A stretch of DNA of 14,073 bases, taken from contig JBGPND010000136.1 of assembly GCA_041487355.1 (NCBI GenBank), forward strand, positions 1 through 14,073. The letters are read 5' to 3'. Below are positions 6,267 to 12,523 of this stretch, one piece after another (position 1 is the stretch's first letter; every line of letters starts with the position of its first letter). A program made the translations under genes and the position numbers. The DNA comes from JAMXLO01 sp041487355 (GTDB lineage Bacteria; Pseudomonadota; Alphaproteobacteria; Acetobacterales; Acetobacteraceae). The notes under the pieces were generated by a model, which searched no databases, was not told the origin of the DNA, and saw nothing but the letters and a program-made list of their open reading frames with translations.

Positions 6267-8383
6267 CGGAGCACGCACTGGAGAGCTTCTTCTGGCCGAA
6301 GTCGATCGCGGTTCTGGGCGCCTCGCCGGACATCCATCGCATCCGTGGCCGGCTGCTGCACCAACTGCGGGAAAACGGATTCCCCGGCCGCATCCTGCCG
6401 ATCAATCCGAGCTACCAGGAGATCGACGGGCTGCCTTGCTATCCGTCGATCGGCGCGGTCGGCGGCCCGGTGGACCTGGCGTTGGTGGCGATCCCCGCCG
6501 CCGGCGTCGCCCCGGCTTTGGAGGAATGTGCCAAGGCCGGCGTGAAGAACGCGCTGATCATCAGCTCGGGTTTCGCCGAGGAAGGCGGTGCGGCCGGCGA
6601 CATGCAGGCGGCGCTGGTGGAGGTGACGAAGCGCACCGGCATCCGCGCCTGCGGCCCGAACTGCGAGGGCTATTTCAACGCGCTCGGCAAGATCGCCACC
6701 ACGTTCAGCCCGACCGTGGAGATGCAGGACGACGCGGGCCGCGTCCTGGTATCCGACCGTCGCGTCGGCGTGATTGCGCAATCGGGCGGCATCGGCTTCG
6801 CGCTGTTCAATCGCGGCAAGGCGGCGGGGATCGGGTTTTCCTATGTGATCTCCACCGGCAACGAGGCCGATCTGAATATGGCCGATTTTCTCGACTACAT
6901 GGTCGAGGACAGGAACACCCACGCCGTCATGCTGTTCTGCGAGGCGGTGCGCGACGGCCCGGCCTTCATCGCCGCGCTGGGCAAGGCGCGGCGCCTGGGC
7001 AAGCCGATCATTGCAATCAAGATCGGCCGTTCCGACGCCGGCAGTCGCGCTTCGGCATCGCATACCGCGTCGTTGTCCGGCTCCTATACCGCCTACCGTG
7101 CGGTGTTCGAGCGCTACGGCGTGATCGAGGCGGAAGACCCCGACGAGGCGGTGGCGATCGCCGGGGTGGTGCTGACCTGCCCGCTGCCCAAGGGTCGGCG
7201 CACCGGCATTATCACGCCATCGGGTGGCGGCGGTGCCTGGATGGCGGACACGCTGTCGGCGCATGGCCTGATCGTGCCGACCCTGTCGACCGAGACGCAG
7301 GCGGCACTGCGGTCGCTGATGCCGTCCTATGGCGCATCGGGAAATCCCGTCGATGTCACCGCACAGGGATCCAACACCGGTCCCGCGATGATGACAGTGA
7401 TGGAGCAGCTTGCGGGGTCGGACGAGCTGGACATGCTCGTGCTGATCACGTCGCTCACCAGCGAGACACGCGTGTCGCTCGATACCGAGCGCGTGCGCGC
7501 CGTGGCAGCGCGCTGCGGCAAGCCGATGACGGTGTGGACCTATACGCTGCCCAGCGCGTTCGGCCGCGAGAAGGCTGCCGGCTGCGGGTTGTTCGTGCAC
7601 AGCGACCTGCGCAATGTCGGCGTGGCGATGGGCAAGTTTGCCGGTTATGCGGAGGCGATGGCGCGGCCGCTGCCCGCCGCGGCGGACGGCACGGCTGTTG
7701 CGCCGCTGCCGGACGACCTGCCGCATGTGCTGACCGAATACCGGGCAAAGGCGTTGCTGGCGCCGTTCGGGCTGCCTGACGCGCGGGAACGTCTGGCAAG
7801 CTCCGCCGCCGAAGCCGCCGAGGCCGCGATCGCTCTCGGCTTCCCCGTCGCGCTGAAGATCGCCTCGCCGGATCTGCCCCACAAGACGGAGGCAGGCGGC
7901 GTGATCCTTGGCCTCCAAAGCCAGCATTCCGTGACCGCCGCCTATGAGCAGATCATCCAATCGGCGAGACGCTACAAGGCGGACGCGCGGATCGACGGCG
8001 TGCTGGTGCAGAAGATGGCGCCGAAGGGCCACGAACTGGTGATCGGCATGGTGAACGACCCGACCTTCGGACCGATCATGATGGTGGGTCTTGGCGGCAC
8101 CATGGTCGAGCTGATGGGCGACGTGGTGCATCGGCCGGCACCGGTCGATGTTGCGGAGGCGACCGACATGCTGCACAGCCTGCATTCCGCGCCATTGCTG
8201 CAGGGATTCCGCGGTGCGGACCCGATCGACATCGCGCCGGCGGCGACACTGATCGCGAATCTTTCGCAGGCAGCGGTCGCGTATCGCGACCGCATCGCGG
8301 AGATGGAATTCAATCCGGTGATCCTGCACGAGGACGGCTCGGGCCTGACGATTGCCGACGCGCTGATCACGTTGAAAGGCTGA
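6263..8383 (+). CDS. NDP-forming acyl-CoA synthetase (acetate--CoA ligase [ADP-forming] family), fused alpha-beta type
   Basis: A 706-residue protein with the layout of fused ADP-forming acyl-CoA synthetases: CoA-binding Rossmann domain (about 5-150), two succinyl-CoA-ligase-like domains (about 165-300 and 310-465) and a C-terminal ATP-grasp domain (about 485-700). It joins a carboxylic acid to CoA with ATP, giving ADP and phosphate through a phosphohistidine. Visible motifs are AVLGASPD (16-23), CGPNCEG (130-136), VGVIAQSGGIGFA (168-180), RASASHTASLSGS (262-274) with His267 as the expected phosphohistidine, KIASPDLPHKTEAGGV (532-547) and EFNPV (682-686) in ATP-grasp. The length is full and nothing is missing. 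Fused members act on acetate, propionate, aromatic acids (including feruloyl-CoA synthetases) and other acids, so the substrate is open. It starts inside the ACAD 2 stop (ATGA), indicating a coupled role, and probably activates the pathway's starting acid. Confidence 0.92.
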   Translation: MTEHALESFFWPKSIAVLGASPDIHRIRGRLLHQLRENGFPGRILPINPSYQEIDGLPCYPSIGAVGGPVDLALVAIPAAGVAPALEECAKAGVKNALIISSGFAEEGGAAGDMQAALVEVTKRTGIRACGPNCEGYFNALGKIATTFSPTVEMQDDAGRVLVSDRRVGVIAQSGGIGFALFNRGKAAGIGFSYVISTGNEADLNMADFLDYMVEDRNTHAVMLFCEAVRDGPAFIAALGKARRLGKPIIAIKIGRSDAGSRASASHTASLSGSYTAYRAVFERYGVIEAEDPDEAVAIAGVVLTCPLPKGRRTGIITPSGGGGAWMADTLSAHGLIVPTLSTETQAALRSLMPSYGASGNPVDVTAQGSNTGPAMMTVMEQLAGSDELDMLVLITSLTSETRVSLDTERVRAVAARCGKPMTVWTYTLPSAFGREKAAGCGLFVHSDLRNVGVAMGKFAGYAEAMARPLPAAADGTAVAPLPDDLPHVLTEYRAKALLAPFGLPDARERLASSAAEAAEAAIALGFPVALKIASPDLPHKTEAGGVILGLQSQHSVTAAYEQIIQSARRYKADARIDGVLVQKMAPKGHELVIGMVNDPTFGPIMMVGLGGTMVELMGDVVHRPAPVDVAEATDMLHSLHSAPLLQGFRGADPIDIAPAATLIANLSQAAVAYRDRIAEMEFNPVILHEDGSGLTIADALITLKG

Positions 8384-8396
8384 AACGCCGCTGTAC

Positions 8397-8475
8397 CGTC
8401 ATGGCCGGGCTTGTCCCGGCCATCCGTCGCGGCACAGTGCAGATACGGATGCCCGGGACAAGCCCGGCCATGACG
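8397..8475. repeat. Palindromic repeat inside the operon (31-nt arms, one mismatch)
   Basis: Arms at 8397-8427 and 8445-8475 are reverse complements with a single mismatch, around a 17-nt loop. The arms match the inner arms of copy A (924-1004) almost base for base (GGCCGGGCTTGTCCCGGCC core), but the outer ATACCAA ends are missing. It occupies most of the 113-nt gap between the synthetase gene and ACAD 3. No U tract follows. It could stabilise mRNA or separate expression of the last two genes from the rest. Confidence 0.85.
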
Positions 8476-8496
8476 AGCAGGAGACAGTGTAACGCC

Positions 8497-9657
8497 ATGT
8501 TCGAACTCGCCGAAGAGCACCGCATGCTGCACGACCTGGTGGCGAAATTCGTCGACCGGGAACTGATCCCGCTGGAAAAGGCGGTGCTCGCGCGCGAGCT
8601 GTCGGGGCAGAAGTCGGCACTCAGCACCGAGGAAGAGGAAACTCTGCTCGGCAAGTGCCGTGAACTCGGTCTGTGGGGTCTCGATGTGCCGGAGGAATTC
8701 GGCGGCGCCAACCTGCCTACCGTCGCGCTGATCGGCGTCTACGAGGAGCAGGGCCGCACCTGCGTGCCCTTCACCTTCCCGCCCGACAGCCCGAACCTGC
8801 ACATGCTGATGGCGGTCGCCAATCCCGAACAGCGCAGGAAATACCTGGAACCTTACGCGCGCGGCGAGGCGCATTCGGCGATCGCGATCTCCGAACCAGG
8901 CGCCGGCAGCGATCCCGCCGGCATGATCACGCGGGCCGTCAAGGACGGCGGCGACTGGGTGATCAACGGGCGAAAGATCTGGGTCAGCCGCGTGCCGCAG
9001 GCCGATTTCGTCATCGTCATGGCGCGCACCGGCGAAGGCAAACGCCACGAGGGTGTCACCGCCTTCATCGTCGAACGCGGCACCAACGGGTTCCACATCG
9101 AGCGAGAGATCCCGATGCTGGGCGGCCAGCGCACCTACGAGCTGGTGTTCGAGGATTGCCGCATTCCGGAATCGCAACTGCTCGGCCAGCTCGGCAAGGG
9201 TTTCGCGCCGATGCAATTGCGCCTGACGGTGCGACGGCTGCAGATGGGCGCCTGGTGCATCGGCATGACCCGACGCGCGCTCGACATGATGATGGAACAC
9301 GCCAGGCAGCGCGTCACCTTCGGCCAGCGCCTGGCAGATCGGCAGGCGATCCAGTGGTGGATCGCCGATGCCGCGATCAAGATGCACGCCTGCCGGCTGA
9401 TGGTCTACGACGCCGCGGCGAAGTCGGACGCCGGCAAGGACGTGCGCACTGAGGCGTCGATGGTGAAGCTGTACGGCACCGAGATGGCGACCGAGACCAT
9501 CGACCACGCGATGCAGACCTTCGGTGCGATGGGTGTGGCCAAGGAGCTGCCGCTGCAGCTCATGGCGCAGAAGGTGCGCACCATGCGCGTGTACGAGGGT
9601 CCGTCCGAAGTACATCGCATGGTGATCGCGCGACGCATGCTGGATGGGCGGAAATAG
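8497..9657 (+). CDS. Acyl-CoA dehydrogenase 3, complete homomeric type
   Basis: A 386-residue ACAD with all expected parts: N-terminal helices (1-125), FAD/substrate loop ISEPGAGSDPAG (131-142), WVINGRKIWVS (154-164), RVTFGQRLADRQAIQW (272-287) and the C-terminal catalytic motif VYEGPSEVHR (365-374), with Glu367 as the expected base. Unlike ACADs 1 and 2 it therefore carries its own catalytic glutamate at the standard C-terminal site and should work as a homotetramer. The frame is open back to 8401 through the repeat, which gives a repeat-derived peptide. I use the ATG at 8497 because the protein then begins FELAEEHRML as in the family. The best ribosome site, AGGAG (8479-8483), is rather far (13 nt), so expression may be modest. 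The exact acyl-CoA is unknown; the sequence resembles the general CaiA/long-chain-like group. Confidence 0.9.
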   Translation: MFELAEEHRMLHDLVAKFVDRELIPLEKAVLARELSGQKSALSTEEEETLLGKCRELGLWGLDVPEEFGGANLPTVALIGVYEEQGRTCVPFTFPPDSPNLHMLMAVANPEQRRKYLEPYARGEAHSAIAISEPGAGSDPAGMITRAVKDGGDWVINGRKIWVSRVPQADFVIVMARTGEGKRHEGVTAFIVERGTNGFHIEREIPMLGGQRTYELVFEDCRIPESQLLGQLGKGFAPMQLRLTVRRLQMGAWCIGMTRRALDMMMEHARQRVTFGQRLADRQAIQWWIADAAIKMHACRLMVYDAAAKSDAGKDVRTEASMVKLYGTEMATETIDHAMQTFGAMGVAKELPLQLMAQKVRTMRVYEGPSEVHRMVIARRMLDGRK

Positions 9658-9661
9658 GAGG
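9656..9661 (+). promoter_or_regulatory. Ribosome binding site deciding a GTG start
   Basis: AGGAGG overlaps the TAG stop (9655-9657) of ACAD 3 and lies 5 nt before GTG 9667. It fixes the non-ATG start of the SDR gene and suggests translational coupling. Confidence 0.8.
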
Positions 9662-9666
9662 CAGAC

Positions 9667-10515
9667 GTGGGCAAGCTGGAAGGCAAGGTCGCTATCGTCA
9701 CCGGAGCGAGTCGCGGCATCGGCCAGGCGATCGCCGAACTGTTCGCCGAGGAGGGTGCGAAGGTGGTATGCGCCGCGCGCACCTTCAAGGAAGGCGATCA
9801 CCGCATGCTGGAGGGCTCACTGACGCGCACGGTTGAACTGATCCGCGCCAAGGGCGGCGAGGCGAAGGCTGTCACCGCCGATGTGTCCGTAGAAGAAGAT
9901 TGCGTCGCACTGGTGCAATCGGCGCGCGACTACGGTCCGATCGACATCCTGGTGAACAACGCGGCACTCAGTTACTTCCAGCCGATCACCGAGATGCAGA
10001 CCAATCGCTGGGTGCGTGCCTTCGCGGTGGATGTGCACGGACCGTTCATGCTGGCGAAGGAAGTGCTGAAGGACATGATCCCGCGCCGGTCCGGTGCGAT
10101 CGTGAATATCAGCTCGGGCGCGGCGATCGGCCCGGGGCGCGGTCCGTACGCCGACAAGACGGTGCGCGGCGGCACGATGTATGGCGCGGTGAAGGCGGCG
10201 CTCGAGCGGTTCACGCAGGGGCTGGCGCAAGAGGTGGCGCAGTATGACGGCATTACCGTGGCGGCCGTGTCGCCGTCACGCGTGGTGCCGACGCCGGGCA
10301 CCGTTTACCACAAGCTTGTCTCCGGCATGGATGATCCGCGCGGCGAGCCACCGATCATGATGGCGCGCGCGGCGCTGCTGCTGGCAAGCGAGCCGGCGGT
10401 GACAGTGAACGGCCGCGTCACCTACAGCCAGCAGATACTCAAGGAGTTCGGCTTGATCGAGCAGGCTGTAGGACGGGGTGTGGACAGCCCGGGTTCGGGG
10501 TATTCGCAGATCTGA
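9667..10515 (+). CDS. SDR-family NAD(P)-dependent oxidoreductase
   Basis: A 282-residue classical-type short-chain dehydrogenase. The cofactor motif is TGASRGIG (12-19), then NNAA (97-100), catalytic Ser149/150 (NISSG) and YGAVK with Tyr172 and Lys176. After strand beta-2 the residues AARTF (36-40) lack an acidic residue and have Arg38, which leans towards NADP(H), though this is weak evidence. An insertion at about 152-170 (AAIGPGRGPYADKTVRGGT) lies between Ser and Tyr, longer than usual. The start is GTG, chosen because AGGAGG (9656-9661) overlaps the upstream stop codon and lies 5 nt before it. It is the last gene of the operon. In an acyl-CoA pathway it would oxidise a 3-hydroxyacyl-CoA or a ring alcohol. 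No transmembrane segment or signal is seen. Confidence 0.9.
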   Translation: MGKLEGKVAIVTGASRGIGQAIAELFAEEGAKVVCAARTFKEGDHRMLEGSLTRTVELIRAKGGEAKAVTADVSVEEDCVALVQSARDYGPIDILVNNAALSYFQPITEMQTNRWVRAFAVDVHGPFMLAKEVLKDMIPRRSGAIVNISSGAAIGPGRGPYADKTVRGGTMYGAVKAALERFTQGLAQEVAQYDGITVAAVSPSRVVPTPGTVYHKLVSGMDDPRGEPPIMMARAALLLASEPAVTVNGRVTYSQQILKEFGLIEQAVGRGVDSPGSGYSQI

Positions 10516-10522
10516 AGAAAGA

Positions 10523-10575
10523 ATCACCACAAAGACACGAAGACTGGCTTTGTGCCTTCGTGTCTTTGTGGTGAT
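10523..10575. repeat. Palindromic repeat between convergent genes (20-nt arms), possible bidirectional terminator
   Basis: Arms 10523-10542 and 10556-10575 are exact reverse complements around a 13-nt loop; the arm contains ACCACAAAGACACGAAG. Its composition is much less GC-rich than the flanking genes. It fills nearly the whole 64-nt gap between the SDR stop and the LLM oxidoreductase stop, the right place for a terminator serving both strands, although no clean U tract is present. Palindromes with this core recur as dispersed repeats in diverse bacterial genomes as far as I recall, so it may be an inserted repeat put to use as a terminator. Confidence 0.8.
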
Positions 10576-10579
10576 CTTC

Positions 10580-11527
10580 TTACTGTTTCGCCGGTTTGGG
10601 CCAGCGCTGTGCAACTCGCGGCAACACCTGTTCGATCAGCAGCCGTGACTGCTCCAGCATTTCCTCGTCCCCGCGCGCCGCCGGACGCACGATGAACTTC
10701 GAAGCACCCGCCGCCACATAATCGCTGATCCGATCGATGATCGTCGCCGCATCGCCGATCACGAAATGCCGCTGCGGATCGCGCCCGGTGCGCTTGCGAT
10801 AAGCCTCCATCACCTGCGCCACGCTCGGATCGTCCCAGCGACCGAAACGATACGCAAACGCCGCGCCGTAGTGATCCTCATCGATGCTGCGCCCGGCCGC
10901 GGCAAGCGCCACCTTGATCTCGCCAATCACGCGGCCGACATCCGCCGGCGTCTCGGCGCCCGCCTGCCAGCCGGTGCCGTAGCGCGCAGTACGACGCACC
11001 GCGGCCTCGGAAGAACCGCCGATCCAGATCGGCAGATCGGGCTGCACCGGCTTCGGCGATATCGACGCACCGGTCAGGCGGAAGTGCCGGCCTTCGAAAT
11101 CCACCGACTCCTCCGACCACAGGCGGTGGATGATCTCCAGGCATTCGTCCGTTTTGCGGCCACGCGTCGTGGTATCGATATGCAGCGCCTGCCATTCCGG
11201 CCCCTGCGGGCTGCCGATGCCGAACCCGGGCAGCAGGCGGCCCTGCGACAACACGTCGATCGTGGCGCATTGCTTGGCCAGCAGCACCGGATCGCGCAGC
11301 GCCAGCGACACCACGTTCACGCCGAACTTGATCCGCCGCGTGCGGCCGGCAATCGCCGCCAGTGCCGTCATGCATTCCAGGATCGGCTGGCGGCTGACGA
11401 TCCGGTCGGTCTGCCAGATCGAGTCGACGCCACCCGCCTCGCACAGATCGACCCAGCGCCAGAACCCGTCGGTACTGGAGAACGGAAACTCCATCAGGCC
11501 CAACCCGACGGCTATGCTGCGCGCCAC
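10580..11527 (-). CDS. LLM-class (luciferase-like) flavin-dependent oxidoreductase
   Basis: A 315-residue bacterial-luciferase-like TIM-barrel protein. Typical segments are AGGVDSIWQTDRI (31-43), FGVNVVSLALRDPVLLAKQCATIDVLSQGRL (68-98, the most conserved LLM block), PGFGIGSP (100-107), DFEGRHFRL (143-151), PIWIGGSSEAAVRRTARYGTGW (166-187) and a C-terminal FVIGDAATI (255-263). LLM enzymes use FMNH2 with oxygen as monooxygenases, or reduced F420 as dehydrogenases/reductases; sequence alone does not decide between them. The frame is open upstream to an ATG at 11596, but I choose the GTG at 11527 because GAGGAGG (11533-11539) lies 5 nt upstream and the protein then begins with the first barrel strand. 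It is downstream of and co-oriented with the sirtuin gene (88-nt gap with a small hairpin) and convergent with the operon. It might oxygenate the compound fed to the neighbouring acyl-CoA pathway. Confidence 0.88.
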   Translation of the reverse strand: MARSIAVGLGLMEFPFSSTDGFWRWVDLCEAGGVDSIWQTDRIVSRQPILECMTALAAIAGRTRRIKFGVNVVSLALRDPVLLAKQCATIDVLSQGRLLPGFGIGSPQGPEWQALHIDTTTRGRKTDECLEIIHRLWSEESVDFEGRHFRLTGASISPKPVQPDLPIWIGGSSEAAVRRTARYGTGWQAGAETPADVGRVIGEIKVALAAAGRSIDEDHYGAAFAYRFGRWDDPSVAQVMEAYRKRTGRDPQRHFVIGDAATIIDRISDYVAAGASKFIVRPAARGDEEMLEQSRLLIEQVLPRVAQRWPKPAKQ

Positions 11528-11532
11528 TGTCG

Positions 11533-11539
11533 CCTCCTC
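11533..11539 (-). promoter_or_regulatory. Ribosome binding site deciding a GTG start
   Basis: GAGGAGG on the minus strand, 5 nt before GTG 11527. It supports starting the LLM oxidoreductase there rather than 23 codons upstream, where a repeat remnant overlaps the frame. Confidence 0.75.
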
Positions 11540-11583
11540 AAGATAACCGTCCTCGCCATATGGCAGGACCGGTGCCGTTGCAG

Positions 11584-11606
11584 ATGCCCGGGTCAATTCC
11601 GGGCAT
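11584..11606. repeat. Short hairpin, probable half of the palindromic repeat family
   Basis: ATGCCCGG (11584-11591) and CCGGGCAT (11599-11606) form an 8-bp stem around a 7-nt loop, followed by GACG as in the ends of the repeats at 8445-8475 and 977-1004. It looks like a single-hairpin remnant of that family, in the gap between the sirtuin and LLM genes. Confidence 0.55.
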
Positions 11607-11615
11607 GACGTTGGA

Positions 11616-12371
11616 TCAGTTGTTGCCGACCGCCTCGCCCAGCGACTCGCCGATCTCGCGATGCAGAACCAGGTCGGCGAGCGGATCGAGCCCGGTCGGC
11701 TCGCGATTCAGAATCACCAGGCGCGCGCCGTTGCGTGCGGCGAGTTCGGGGAACCCCGCGGCCGGATACACCACCAGCGAGGAGCCGATGCTGATGAACA
11801 GATCGGACGCCAGCGTCGCCTCCTCTGCCCGGATCATCGCCGCCGGCGGCATCGACTGGCCGAACGAAATTGTTGCCGTTTTGACGAACCCGCCGCACGC
11901 CTCGCAGAGTGGCGCATCGCCAGTGCGTTCGAACTCGATGCGGATGTCCTCCAGCTCGTAGCGCTGCGCGCAGTCGAGGCAATGCGCATAGGTCGTGTTG
12001 CCGTGCAGCTCGATCACGCGGTCCGCCGGTACACCCGATGCCTGATGCAGCCCGTCAATGTTCTGGGTGATCACGGCGGACGCCTTGCCGCGGTTCACCA
12101 ACGCCGCGACCGCACGATGGCCACGATTGGGCTCGGCGCCGCGCAACGTCGCCTCGGTCGCGAACCGGCGCCGCCAGGATTCCCGCCGCGCCTCCTCGGA
12201 GGCAAGAAATTCGGAAAAATCGATCGGCCGCATCCGCGTCCAGATGCCGCCGGGGCTGCGGAAATCCGGAATGCCCGATTCCGTGCTGATACCCGCCCCG
12301 GTGAAGATCACGATCCGGCGCGCATCCGCGATCAGCCGGCGCAGCTCGGCAATCTCCTGGTTCCAGTCCAT
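11616..12371 (-). CDS. Sir2-family (sirtuin) NAD-dependent protein deacylase
   Basis: A 251-residue sirtuin of usual bacterial (CobB-like) length. It removes acyl groups from lysine using NAD. Motifs in order: FTGAGISTESGIPDFRSPGG (23-42), TQNIDGLH (102-109), ELHGN with catalytic His123, zinc ligands CxxC at 131/134 and 156/159, TISFGQSMP (167-175), SIGSSLVVYPAAG (194-206) and ILNREPT (220-226). The YxxR pair that marks desuccinylase/demalonylase sirtuins is not seen in ATEATLRG (71-78), so a deacetylase is more likely. The frame is open 27 codons further; I choose the ATG at 12371 because GGGAG (12379-12383) lies 7 nt before it. It is divergent from the MFS gene (152 nt) and upstream of the LLM gene. 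Sirtuins often control acyl-CoA-forming enzymes, so its place next to the operon may matter, but this is inference. Confidence 0.93.
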   Translation of the reverse strand: MDWNQEIAELRRLIADARRIVIFTGAGISTESGIPDFRSPGGIWTRMRPIDFSEFLASEEARRESWRRRFATEATLRGAEPNRGHRAVAALVNRGKASAVITQNIDGLHQASGVPADRVIELHGNTTYAHCLDCAQRYELEDIRIEFERTGDAPLCEACGGFVKTATISFGQSMPPAAMIRAEEATLASDLFISIGSSLVVYPAAGFPELAARNGARLVILNREPTGLDPLADLVLHREIGESLGEAVGNN

Positions 12372-12507
12372 CGCACGTCTCCCGACGCAGTATCGTCCAC
12401 CAAGGTCCGCACGACGACAATAGCGGAGCTGCGGCATGCGCGGTTGCAGCACCGCGGCGCGAGCGGCAGGATCGCGGCCAGAAGCGGCACGACGCCGCCA
12501 GCCCGAC

Positions 12508-12520
12508 GAGGATCGTCCTC
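12508..12520 (+). promoter_or_regulatory. Possible hairpin over the ribosome binding site of the MFS gene
   Basis: GAGGA-TCG-TCCTC forms a 5-bp stem with a 3-base loop just before GTG 12524. The left arm is the only Shine-Dalgarno-like sequence for this start, so the stem would hide it. The stem is short and could be chance. Confidence 0.3.
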
Positions 12521-12523
12521 CCT

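Noticed and set aside
6038..8329. Very long open frame (763 codons) on the minus strand, opposite the synthetase gene
   Set aside because: The plus strand encodes a complete, motif-rich synthetase here. The antisense frame is His/Arg-rich with no family motifs and arises from the strong GC bias at third codon positions.
8401..8496. N-terminal extension of ACAD 3 by 32 residues
   Set aside because: The extension is wholly repeat-encoded; the ATG at 8497 gives the family-typical N-terminus.
7972..9801. Long minus-strand open frame (609 codons) across the synthetase, repeat and ACAD 3
   Set aside because: It spans several plus-strand genes with intact catalytic motifs, has low-complexity His/Arg/Gly composition and no good start; a shadow frame.
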